DNA of 64,000 bases from Endozoicomonas arenosclerae. Lineage in GTDB: Bacteria; Pseudomonadota; Gammaproteobacteria; Pseudomonadales; Endozoicomonadaceae. The translations under genes were made by a program, and so were the position numbers. Below are positions 1 through 8,538 of this stretch, piece after piece. The notes beneath the pieces are model-generated. The model saw only the letters and a list, made by a program, of their open reading frames with translations. It was not told the DNA's origin and ran no database searches. The stretch spans positions 18,638-82,637 of the forward strand of contig NZ_LASA01000053.1 in the NCBI RefSeq assembly GCF_001562015.1, read 5' to 3'. Each line of letters opens with the position of its first letter. The first letter of the stretch is position 1.

Positions 1-44
1 GAGTTGTTGGTCCATGACTACCTCTGATCAAGCTGCTGAGATTA

Positions 45-1583
45 TTATCTCATGATCAGGGACTTATTCGCAGGTTCCCTAAGCCTCTTTCTGGAGCATC
101 TTTTTTCTAATGGCATATCCTCAGGCGCTAATAATTCAGTAGCTTCTTCCAGGTCTTTTTTCATTGGTGGTAATGAGATTCTGCTATCTGCATCACGATG
201 CATGGCAGGAAAAACAATTCTTTCTATCACTCTCCGTGCGACCTGATTTTCTTTTTCAGAAAATGTTTGACACTTGTCATGTAACTCCTGTGGTGAGAAC
301 ACATCAGTAATCATCGGTTTCTGGTGGCTCGGCCCTTGAACACTTGCGCGCTCAGCCTGGTCAAAATAAGACTGGAATTGTTTGAACAGCCAATCCAAAT
401 CAGGATGATGATGGTCTGACGCTTTTTTACTGTTCATCCAGATATAGGGGATGATCTGACCGGTTGCCATCTCGAGCATAATCAAACCGGCTGAACAGAC
501 ATCGGTAGACTCACTCATCAGATCACGCTGATCGCAGGTCAACTCCTGAGTCATGTAATAGCAGGGAGGTTCACTGTGCAATGATCTGGGATTATCCATT
601 CTTGAGGTCAGACTGAAATCAATAATCTTGGGGACACTGTCTTGGTCCAGCAGAACGTTACCCGATTTCAAATCCCCATGAATTAACTTCAAAACGTTAT
701 GAAGATAATCCAGCCCTTCCAGAATGCCTCTTTCAATATTAAGCCGGTTTAAGAAGGGAGTAAGTAGAGCAGGCATTGGCTTTTGATTTAAAAGACTGGA
801 GAGCACATAAGGCTCTTTCTCCATCACCAGCAGCATAGGCATGCCGGTATGAAAACCAATAGCACTGGCAATATTGGGATGATTCATAGCAATCTGGGTA
901 TGTATTTCCCTGAGTGCAGAGCGTTTCATTGAATCGGAAGCATCACAACCCACCTTGAATTCTTTCAGAGCCAATGCCCTTCCTGACTGAAACTGCTCTG
1001 ACTGCACGGAATATACCCGGCCAAAGGAGCCTTCTCCCAGCAACGTTTTCTGATCTGTTAATGCCTTGATTTCATCAGCCCCCAACGCTCTAGCCCCCCT
1101 ATTCCTCCCGGGAGTCAGCAGATAACTCGTCTTGGGCGTTTTCGCAAGCTGCACTTTTCGCTTTGTACCCAAGATCTGGTCCATATTGATTGAGTGCTCA
1201 CTTTCCTTGGGTAATTGACTGCCAAATGCCCATGCCAGTACTTGATCGGAATCAATATCCACCATTTCATCCTGCTTTTTCTCGTCTGTCTTTTTTTGAG
1301 TTGAGAGGTTGGATGAACTTGACTCAGGTGATCGACTCTCTGACTGGAAACCAGACTCTTCAGGCTGGGTTAGATGATTTTTTACTGGATCAGACGGTGA
1401 TAGAGTGATCGAGCCACTCCCTGACGTTTCTAAAGAGCCATGCCCACTGGAAGAGCGACTGCCAGAGCAACTATTGGCCGAAGCTTGAGATAAATCTTCA
1501 GACAAGACCTTACGACGGGGCTTTGAATCCGTGGCTGGATCCACATAATTTAGGCTTGGCGAAAGCCCAGTCATAGACTGCAT
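45..1583 (-). CDS. Eukaryote-like serine/threonine protein kinase with Ser-rich N-terminus
   Basis: A 512-residue protein. Residues 1-170 are rich in Ser, Gly and charged residues and look disordered. A protein kinase domain follows: glycine loop GEGSFG at about 183-188, the ATP-binding lysine in ALALKEF (K207), catalytic loop HGDLKSGN at 302-309, and IDFS at 321-324, where the usual DFG glycine is replaced by serine. The helix-F region DVCSAGLIMLEMATG is also present. It should phosphorylate Ser/Thr of an unknown target. No signal peptide or membrane helix is visible, so it is either cytoplasmic or exported without a Sec signal. GGAGG lies 7 bases before the ATG at 1583, supporting this start. 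It is a single-gene unit facing away from gltS. A host-directed role is inference only. Confidence 0.85.
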   Translation of the reverse strand: MQSMTGLSPSLNYVDPATDSKPRRKVLSEDLSQASANSCSGSRSSSGHGSLETSGSGSITLSPSDPVKNHLTQPEESGFQSESRSPESSSSNLSTQKKTDEKKQDEMVDIDSDQVLAWAFGSQLPKESEHSINMDQILGTKRKVQLAKTPKTSYLLTPGRNRGARALGADEIKALTDQKTLLGEGSFGRVYSVQSEQFQSGRALALKEFKVGCDASDSMKRSALREIHTQIAMNHPNIASAIGFHTGMPMLLVMEKEPYVLSSLLNQKPMPALLTPFLNRLNIERGILEGLDYLHNVLKLIHGDLKSGNVLLDQDSVPKIIDFSLTSRMDNPRSLHSEPPCYYMTQELTCDQRDLMSESTDVCSAGLIMLEMATGQIIPYIWMNSKKASDHHHPDLDWLFKQFQSYFDQAERASVQGPSHQKPMITDVFSPQELHDKCQTFSEKENQVARRVIERIVFPAMHRDADSRISLPPMKKDLEEATELLAPEDMPLEKRCSRKRLREPANKSLIMR

Positions 1584-1777
1584 TGCTATTCCTCCATGAA
1601 TAATCGTTGCATTAAAGCAGAGTTTTCATGAGGTCGAGGTAACAAAAGGGTTAGCCACACTAACATTCAGAGTATTTGAAAGGCGCGCATTATAAATTCC
1701 ATTCATGACGATGATCCGAGCCCCTAAGCACCAACTGCTATATTAAATCTGATATTTTAAATAATGAGCCTTCATCA

Positions 1778-2974
1778 ATGGTGCACCTGTCAGGTTTTTC
1801 TTTTCTCTTACTCGCCATCATTTCTTATAAGCTGGGCCGATGGATTACCTCCCGGGTTTACTTACTGCATCACTACCACATTCCTTCACCTGTAACTGGC
1901 GGTCTGCTGTTCAGTGTTCTATTTGCCCTGCTGGATACTCTCTTCGGTTTCAAGGTGGAATGGGATTTCAGCCTCAGAAATGACCTGCTGTTGATTTTCT
2001 TCTGTACCGTTGGCCTGAATGCTCGCTTTAGACTCCTGGTTTCCGGGGGTAAAACACTGGTTGTCCTGTTTTTTGTCATCTTCGGTTTTTTGATTCTGCA
2101 GAATTCAGTAGGGGTTCTGACGGCTATTACCATAGGAGACCAGCCCATACACGGGCTTCTGGCTGGCACCATATCCATGGCCGGAGGACACGGCACAGCC
2201 ATCAGCTGGGGAGCCTTTCTGGAGTCACAAGGCTATCAACAGGCCACAGAGTTCGGATTGATGGCGGCCACTATGGGACTGATTATGGGAGGTCTGCTCG
2301 GTGGCCCTATCGCTCATACTCTGATTAAAAATAAAAACCTCTGCCCTTCCCAGGCGGATGTTAAAGGCTTTGCGATTCCAGAAAGTGTCGAGACCCGTCA
2401 GATCAAACTCTGCATGCAACAAATACTGAATGTCATTCTTTTGATCGCTTCCTGCATCATCCTCGGCAAATGGCTCAATACCTACCTGAGGGCAGAGGGT
2501 ATTGTGATGCCTGATTATTTGCCGGTTCTTTTAATCGCCATTGTCTGCATCAATGTCTCAGACTTGGTGAACTACTCCTTCAACGAACAGTTCATCAACC
2601 TGTTTGGTGACATCTGCCTGGAAATGTTCATAACCATGAGTTTGATGTCCCTGAACCTTATACAGCTAGCACACAGTGCTCTGCCCGCTTTTATTATCGT
2701 CATGGTTCAGTCATTGGTGATTTGTGTTTTTGCCTATTGGATTATGTTTCGGGCAGCCGGGAAAGACTACGATGCCAGCCTTATTTCAGCCGGCTTTATT
2801 GGCCTTGGTCTGGGCGCAACACCAGTAGGACTGGCGAATGTCAGCGCTCTGGCTCATCGTTTTGGACCCTCACCCAAAGCTTATCTGATCGTTCCGCTAC
2901 TCGGATCTGTTTTTACCGACACTTTGAATGCCGTCATTTTACAGGGCTTTCTCAGCCTCCCTATTTTTCAATAA
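1778..2974 (+). CDS. gltS: Sodium/glutamate symporter GltS
   Basis: A 398-residue, very hydrophobic inner-membrane protein close to the usual GltS length of about 400. It has about ten membrane segments and the family's two glycine-rich hairpin regions: SMAGGHGTAISWG at about 130-142 and the repeat-related GFIGLGLGATPVGLAN near residue 350. The N-terminal pattern HYHIPSPVTGGLL matches the start of known GltS proteins. It should import glutamate with Na+. The ATG at 1778 is preceded only by a weak purine stretch. It stands alone: a kinase gene diverges on one side and a broken 5'-nucleotidase gene follows on the same strand. Confidence 0.9.
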   Translation: MVHLSGFSFLLLAIISYKLGRWITSRVYLLHHYHIPSPVTGGLLFSVLFALLDTLFGFKVEWDFSLRNDLLLIFFCTVGLNARFRLLVSGGKTLVVLFFVIFGFLILQNSVGVLTAITIGDQPIHGLLAGTISMAGGHGTAISWGAFLESQGYQQATEFGLMAATMGLIMGGLLGGPIAHTLIKNKNLCPSQADVKGFAIPESVETRQIKLCMQQILNVILLIASCIILGKWLNTYLRAEGIVMPDYLPVLLIAIVCINVSDLVNYSFNEQFINLFGDICLEMFITMSLMSLNLIQLAHSALPAFIIVMVQSLVICVFAYWIMFRAAGKDYDASLISAGFIGLGLGATPVGLANVSALAHRFGPSPKAYLIVPLLGSVFTDTLNAVILQGFLSLPIFQ

Positions 2975-3076
2975 ATCCGCTCTACTGCATGACCTAATTG
3001 GTAATTCACACGACAGAAAACTGTCATATTCCTGTGGACAATATTCTGGTTATTGACCACAGGAATTCAGAAGAAT

Positions 3077-4651
3077 ATGACTACGCACACTCCTTCCACC
3101 AGGAGAGTTGTCTTTTCTGCGGTACTTTCACTGTCAGTTGCTTTGACAGGTTGTGCCACCCAGGATGAACAGGCAGGCTATGATCCCAACAAAACCTATT
3201 CCCTGACTGTACTGCACACCAACGATCATCATGGACGCTTCTGGCAGAATGAAGACGGTGAATGGGGGATGGCTGCACGCAAGACCCTGATTGATGACAT
3301 CCGTGAAGAAGTAGAGAGCAAGGGCGGAGATGTCCTTCTGCTTTCCGGTGGTGATATCAACACAGGAGTACCTGAGTCAGACCTGCAGGATGCCGTACCG
3401 GACTTCTCCGGCATGAACATGATCGGTTATGACGCCATGGCCGTGGGCAACCATGAATTTGATAATTCCATTGAAACCCTGCGGATGCAGGAACAACTGG
3501 CTGACTTCCCATTCCTCTCTGCCAATATTTATGAAACAGAGTCCGATGAACGCCTGTTCAAGCCTTATAAAATCTTTCAGGTAAATGACCTGAAAGTAGC
3601 GGTACTGGGCCTGACCACTGACGATACCGCAAAAGTAGCTCTGGCAGATAATATTGAAGGGATTGAATTCCGCAGCCCGATTGAAGAAGCCGAAGAGCTG
3701 GTTCCTGAGCTCAAGGACAAAGCTGACATCATCATTGCCTCTACCCATATGGGCCACTACCAGAACGCCCGGCACGGTGCCAATGCGCCTGGTGATGTCA
3801 CTCTGGCCAGGGAAGTTGATGACATTGATCTGATCGTAGGTGGGCATTCCCAAAACCCGTTATTCAAACCTGATCAGCAGAATGACACCTAGATTGTTCA
3901 GGCCTATGAATGGGGCAAATTTGTGGGTCGTGCAGACTTTGAGTTCAAGAATGGCGAACTGGATCTGGTGAATTACGAGCTGATTCCGGTCAACCACAAA
4001 GGTGACAAAGAGAAAATAGCCCAGGATCCTCAAATGCTGGCGCTTCTGGAACCTTTCCAATCGGCTGGAGCCAGTATGATCAATGAAAAGATTGGCCAGG
4101 TGGATGAACGTCTTGAAGGCGAGAGAAACGAAGTTCGCTTTCGCTATACCAACCTGGGTACCCTGATGGTTAAAGCCCAACAGGAAAAAGCCAGTGCCGA
4201 TTTTGGTCTGATTAATTCTGGTGGCATTCGTGCCAGCATCCCGGCAGGAGAAATCACCTACAAGGATGTCCTGATTGTTCAACCTTTCGGAAATTCTCTG
4301 GCCTACGTTGAGCTGACAGGCAAGGAAGTTAAGGAATACCTTTCTGTGGTCGCCACCATGCCAACCAACAGCGGTGCCTTTGCCCATTTTGCAGGCATAG
4401 AAATGACCGTGAAAGGTGACAAGGTTTCAAATATCCGTATCCAGGGAGAACCTCTGAAAATGGATAAGACGTACCGTATGTCGTTTAATAACTTCTCAGC
4501 AGGTGGCGGCGACGGTTATCCAAAACTGGATAACCACCCAACTTATGTCGACACCGGCTATAAAGATGCCGACGTATTGAAAGAGTTCATCGAAAATAAC
4601 AGTCCGATTAAGGCAGAAGCTTTCATACCTGAAGGCATTACCAGAATGTGA
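3077..4651 (+). pseudogene. UshA-like 5'-nucleotidase lipoprotein, broken by an in-frame TAG
   Basis: Two consecutive open stretches in the same frame form one 525-codon gene interrupted only by TAG at 3890-3892. The first part has a lipoprotein signal (VALTGC, lipobox Cys) and the metallophosphatase motifs LTVLHTNDHHGRFW, GNHEFD and VGGHSQ. The second resumes at once with IVQAYEWGKFVGR and continues through the 5'-nucleotidase C-terminal domain (NSGGIRASIPAGEITYKDV; GGGDGYPKL). Intact UshA-type proteins hydrolyse nucleotides in the periplasm. A CAG-to-TAG change would explain the stop. No frameshift or deletion is seen, so the inactivation is recent or the stop is read through. The ATG at 3077 is preferred over a TTG at 3053 because the lipoprotein signal begins there. 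Confidence 0.8.
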
Positions 4652-4658
4652 TCTTTTC

Positions 4659-4683
4659 AAGGGAAAAGCTTTGCTTTTCCCTT
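4659..4683 (+). terminator. Rho-independent terminator-like hairpin after the UshA-like gene
   Basis: AAGGGAAAAGC, a 3-base loop, then GCTTTTCCCTT form an 11-bp perfect stem starting 8 bases after the stop codon. The T-rich right arm could serve as the tail. Confidence 0.65.
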
Positions 4684-4922
4684 CATTTCCCTCAAATTTT
4701 TCTACAAAAGACTTATCCACCCCATTATTTATTAATAAGACAATCAACTGAAAATTGGAACAAGCGCACAAAATTTCATATCATGGCCCGTGCTGATCCA
4801 TCCATTAGAAGAAGTAAATGCCTCTGGCGTAAAAAAATTACCTGTCCCCTTTTATACGCACCTAGTTGGGCCGACAGTTTTTCGCACGCCAGTGCACTGG
4901 ATTACCGGGACCAAGAATAACG

Positions 4923-6005
4923 ATGAGCGAGCAAGCCATACCCGCCAAATACGCACGACTGCTGCTCAAGGTAGCGGCAGAAAACGGCCACAGAGTTGAA
5001 CAGATCGTGGAAGAGATGGGGTTCTCTTTCAATCCAATGGATCTGTCCACTGACCAACAACTGGAACAGGACATCACGGCACAGGAATTCAGCCGACTCT
5101 ACAGCCGGGTGTCAGAACTGCTAAAAGATGAATGCTTTGGCATCACTCGCACTAAGGTGCCCATGGGCACCTTCAGAATGTTCTGTTACAGCGTCATTCA
5201 CAGCCCGACTTTACGTATAGCCCTGCAAAGAAGTGTGGACTTCTACGCTATGCTCTACGAAGCCAAGGGCTTGCCTATCAACAAAGAGAAACCCTATTAC
5301 CTGTCAGAAGATGGCGAATACACAACGCTGGTTCACCGGACTTTCCGGGTAGAGCCCAGAAATGACATGGATCTGCAAAAACAACTGACCATTATCAACT
5401 ATATGTCCATGTGGCACCGTTTCTGCTGTTGGCTGATCGGTACCTATATCCCGATCAAAGAGGTAAAAGTCACCGGTCCGGAAATTCTCAGCAATAGCGG
5501 CTACCGCTTCTATTTCGACTGCCCGATCCATTTTCAGCAGCAGGAAAATGCCTTTACCTTTAAAGCTCATTTTCTTGATGCGCCTCTGGTACACACAGAA
5601 GAGTCCCTGCATCAATTTCTGAAGACTGCGCCTCTGGAACTGTTCACTATCGTGAATGAAGACGAGAGCATTATTAAAAAGATTCGGTCGCTGATTGGCA
5701 GTAACTTTACTCGAAAGATCCCCAGCTTTGACGAAGTGGCAGAGATGCTCAATATCTCTTCCAGAACACTTCGCCGCAGGTTGGAAAAAGAAGGCACTTC
5801 TTACCAAAGAGTCAAAGACGATTGCCGAAGAGACGCGGCCATTGACTATTTGACGCGGTCAGACATGAGTATAAATTCAGTAGCCTCTATGATGGGCTTT
5901 GATGAACCCAGTGCTTTCCACCGCTCATTCAAAAAGTGGACAAGTATTACTCCAGGTGAATTCAGGAAGAGAAACTGCGTGAAGGAAGCAGAAGCTGTTG
6001 AGTGA
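4923..6005 (+). CDS. AraC-family transcriptional regulator (AraC_binding N-terminal type)
   Basis: About 360 residues from the ATG at 4923. An upstream in-frame ATG at 4866 would add 19 residues of unconvincing sequence. The N-terminal two thirds resembles the ligand-binding domain of OruR/ArgR-type AraC proteins. The last 100 residues carry the double helix-turn-helix: FDEVAEMLNISSRTLRRRLEKEG, then the second motif ending GFDEPSAFHRSFKKWT. It resembles the regulator at 49676-50683 in domain layout and in its C-terminal motif. It ends about 200 bp from the 3' end of the convergent dehydrogenase gene. With the other AraC protein it is a candidate reader of the repeated TGKC-N6-TGTC operator described in the findings. 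The effector is unknown; a steroid-derived CoA ester or acid is inference. Confidence 0.88.
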   Translation: MSEQAIPAKYARLLLKVAAENGHRVEQIVEEMGFSFNPMDLSTDQQLEQDITAQEFSRLYSRVSELLKDECFGITRTKVPMGTFRMFCYSVIHSPTLRIALQRSVDFYAMLYEAKGLPINKEKPYYLSEDGEYTTLVHRTFRVEPRNDMDLQKQLTIINYMSMWHRFCCWLIGTYIPIKEVKVTGPEILSNSGYRFYFDCPIHFQQQENAFTFKAHFLDAPLVHTEESLHQFLKTAPLELFTIVNEDESIIKKIRSLIGSNFTRKIPSFDEVAEMLNISSRTLRRRLEKEGTSYQRVKDDCRRDAAIDYLTRSDMSINSVASMMGFDEPSAFHRSFKKWTSITPGEFRKRNCVKEAEAVE

Positions 6006-6098
6006 GGGATAAAATCAAAAGGTTTTGAGGAAGAGCAGGAGCATCCAGCACAACCGGATGCTCCAATTAACTTAGGACTGGTCTGAAACTCTCAAAAT

Positions 6099-6161
6099 CC
6101 GTTCGGGCTGAGCCTGTCAAAGCCCAATACCACTACCCTTCGACAAGCTCAGGGTGAACGG
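6099..6161. repeat. 63-bp imperfect inverted repeat (REP-like), copy 1 of 4
   Basis: Starts CCGTTCGGGCTGAGCC and ends GGGTGAACGG, so the arms pair into a long hairpin. The same 63-bp layout recurs at 21203, 30643 and 32795. It sits between the convergent AraC and dehydrogenase genes, where it could also act as a transcription end. Confidence 0.85.
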
Positions 6162-6201
6162 AATCCGTGTAAAAATCGGGAAGCTATTTCGAGGCAAATC
6201 C

Positions 6202-7371
6202 TTAGCGGGCAGCTCTGCGCATTCCCAGACCGAACATGGCCACAAGCTCACGCTGAACCTCGTTCACACCACCACCAAAGGTATTGATCTGGCATTTACG
6301 ATACTCTTCTTCCAGTTCGCCCTGAATAATCGCAGCAGGACTATTACGCTTAACCAGGCCAGCCGGTCCTACAATATCCAGCAACAGGCGGTAAACATCA
6401 ATGACACACTCGGTACTGTAAACCTTGATGCCGGAAGCAAAAGCCGGATTCAGCTCATTTCTTTCCAGCTCCCAAGCCATACGGGCATTTTTAACCTTCA
6501 TGGCTTCCAGCAGAGTGTAAGCTTCTGCCAGGGCACTTTGTACCCAGGGTTCATCAATCACACGCTGACCGTTTGGCTGTTCCTCACGGGCCCAGTCCAG
6601 AACTTTCTGATAGTTACCAATGGCATTAATACCAATAGCCGCCAAGCCAACGCGCTCATGATTCAGCTGGGAAGTAATTAATTTCCAGCCACCGTTTAGC
6701 TCACCCACAATCATGGAAGCAGGCACACGAACATTTTCGTAGTAGGTCATGTTGGTTCGAACATCACCCACTGTGTAAATCGGTGCAACCGAGAATCCTG
6801 GCAGTTTGGTGTCTACCATAAACAGGGTAATGCCACCGTGCTTGGATTCTTTGTCTGTTCTGGCAGCCAGCCAGATGTAGTCAGCCCCTTCAGCACTACT
6901 AGTGAATACTTTGGTGCCGTTGATGATGTAGTCATCACCGTCTTTAATCGCGCTGGTACTCAGAGAAGCCAGGTCAGTACCGGCACCGGGCTCGGTGTAA
7001 CCAATGGCAAAGTGCACTTCACCTTTAGCAATTTTGGGCAGGAATTCTTTTTTGTGTTCTTCTGAACCATGATCCATCAGAGCTGGACCTACGGTGTTCA
7101 AGGTCACGAACGGGATGGGAGCACCGGCCAGTTCAGCTTCTTCGAAAAAGATAAGCTGTTCACTGGTAGAACGGCCCTGGCCGCCGTATTCTTTCGGCCA
7201 GCCCAGCGCCAGCCAGCCGTCTTCGCCCATCTGACGAATAACGCTCATATAGGTGTCGCCACTCTCATTTCCGTGGCAGGCTTCCTTGACTTCAGGCGTG
7301 ATCAGTTTGGAGAAATACTCGCGCAGTTCGCGACGAAGCTCTTTCTGTTCAGCAGTGTTTTCAATATACAT
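6202..7371 (-). CDS. Acyl-CoA dehydrogenase, FadE26/FadE29 (ChsE4/ChsE2) type
   Basis: 389 residues from the ATG at 7371, which has AAGGA 7 bases upstream. An upstream GTG at 7386 is less likely. The sequence shows the acyl-CoA dehydrogenase fold with WPKEYGGQG, GYTEPGAGTDLASL (flavin-binding region), LNHERV carrying the presumed catalytic Glu, and the C-terminal FGGGVNEVQRE. From memory of the family, these stretches resemble mycobacterial FadE26 and FadE29, the catalytic subunits of alpha2beta2 steroid-CoA dehydrogenases. It would introduce a 2,3-double bond into a side-chain acyl-CoA using FAD. No beta partner is adjacent; a FadE28-like subunit lies at 41884. A putative AraC-type site and promoter lie about 100 bp upstream. 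Confidence 0.85.
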   Translation of the reverse strand: MYIENTAEQKELRRELREYFSKLITPEVKEACHGNESGDTYMSVIRQMGEDGWLALGWPKEYGGQGRSTSEQLIFFEEAELAGAPIPFVTLNTVGPALMDHGSEEHKKEFLPKIAKGEVHFAIGYTEPGAGTDLASLSTSAIKDGDDYIINGTKVFTSSAEGADYIWLAARTDKESKHGGITLFMVDTKLPGFSVAPIYTVGDVRTNMTYYENVRVPASMIVGELNGGWKLITSQLNHERVGLAAIGINAIGNYQKVLDWAREEQPNGQRVIDEPWVQSALAEAYTLLEAMKVKNARMAWELERNELNPAFASGIKVYSTECVIDVYRLLLDIVGPAGLVKRNSPAAIIQGELEEEYRKCQINTFGGGVNEVQRELVAMFGLGMRRAAR

Positions 7372-7440
7372 GATCGTGTCCTTCACCAGGCTTTAAATGC
7401 CACATGGCTGGAGCCGGATTATTCTTCTTTTCACATCAGC

Positions 7441-7485
7441 AAAATTACACCCCAGCCACGGCTTCTCCAATAGCAAAAGCGGACA
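7441..7485 (-). promoter_or_regulatory. Putative AraC-type operator plus promoter for the FadE26-like gene
   Basis: On the minus strand TGTCCGCTTTTGCTATTG (7485-7468) matches the shared element of this window. Its last bases start a possible -35 TTGGAG, followed after 17 bp by TAATTT. A weaker half-site TGTAGAATTTGTGAG begins 22 bp upstream. Found by eye only. Confidence 0.5.
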
Positions 7486-7620
7486 AGACGAACTCACAAA
7501 TTCTACAAACAGATGAATCTGTGCTAATTTCTGGCTGAGTTGTTCAAGAAAACAACTTCTCCTCTTTAGTCTCTATTCCTTAGCGATTTGTCATTTCTTT
7601 CTCCTTTACAGGAGGCTCCA

Positions 7621-8478
7621 ATGAAACACCTTCCACGATTCTTTTTCTTCATACTTCTGACTGCAGGGTTTTCACAGGTCGTCCTTTCTGACGACAATAC
7701 AGCGGAACAGCCTACGATCGTTCAAGCTGCCTCTTTGGTGACGACCAGCTATTCCTGTCAGGACATCTACACGGGAAAAAACTATGTGGTCAGCTTTTTA
7801 AACATGGAAGGTGCTTCAACGCCGGAGCTTGCCTCAAAGGCACTGCAAGAACGGCATTACATAGAGGGCTCAAAATGCCAATCTACAGCAGACCTTGCCA
7901 AGCAGGCTAACCAGTCGGGAGAAACTGTTGATCTCAGTGACGCCAATATCGTAAATAAAGTCGGTATCAAGCTTCAGAAAATGGAAGCTGCAGCTGAGAC
8001 TGGCGGGCTTACACAGGCAGGTTACTCTCGAAGTGAAGCGCTCGGACGTGACGTCTATGTCTCTGAAATAGAAGCTGACATGGGGAATGCTTCAGCCAAG
8101 CTCAAGTCCGCACAGGTGCTTGTCTGGACATTGGCTCTCAGCGCTGCCGGGCTAGCCTTCTTTGGGACTTCTCTGATACCTGCCGTCATTACGATCACCG
8201 TTGCGGCGGGCACTGGTCTTCTGGTTATGGCTCTAGACTCGCATTTTGGCGCAACAAAAGCCTTTGCAATGGCCGGACTGAAACTGGGTCATGACTACCT
8301 TCTGCAACCAGTCTATAGCCGTGCCTGGTCATATCTAGTAAAACCAGGGCTCTACTATGGTCTCTCAGGCATATTCTGGGTATTGCATTGGTTCGCCCCT
8401 GAGGGGATTCAAACTGTTCAGGATTTCATTCTTCCCAAACTGGCACCTGCTGCAAAAGTGGTTGCCAAAGTAAATTAA
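7621..8478 (+). CDS. Hypothetical secreted/membrane protein
   Basis: 285 residues from the ATG at 7621, which has AGGAGG 6 bases upstream; an earlier in-frame start at 7588 lacks this. Residues 1-22 form a Sec signal peptide. A mainly soluble region with two cysteines (SCQDI, SKCQS) follows. Two or three hydrophobic stretches near residues 160-200 (VLVWTLALSAAGLAFFG, PAVITITVAAGTGLLVMA) and aromatic C-terminal segments suggest membrane anchoring. I do not recognise the family. It diverges from the FadE26-like gene and converges on the DUF1329 gene at 8539, with a shared terminator. Confidence 0.75.
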   Translation: MKHLPRFFFFILLTAGFSQVVLSDDNTAEQPTIVQAASLVTTSYSCQDIYTGKNYVVSFLNMEGASTPELASKALQERHYIEGSKCQSTADLAKQANQSGETVDLSDANIVNKVGIKLQKMEAAAETGGLTQAGYSRSEALGRDVYVSEIEADMGNASAKLKSAQVLVWTLALSAAGLAFFGTSLIPAVITITVAAGTGLLVMALDSHFGATKAFAMAGLKLGHDYLLQPVYSRAWSYLVKPGLYYGLSGIFWVLHWFAPEGIQTVQDFILPKLAPAAKVVAKVN

Positions 8479-8487
8479 CACATAATG

Positions 8488-8524
8488 AAAAACGGCGTAC
8501 CTGCTTCCAGATACGCCGTTTTTT
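8488..8524. terminator. Bidirectional Rho-independent terminator
   Basis: AAAAACGGCGTA, a 12-base loop, then TACGCCGTTTTTT. A GC stem flanked by A and T runs on both sides lies between convergent genes ending at 8478 and 8539. Confidence 0.9.
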
Positions 8525-8538
8525 ACGTCGTTAACGAA

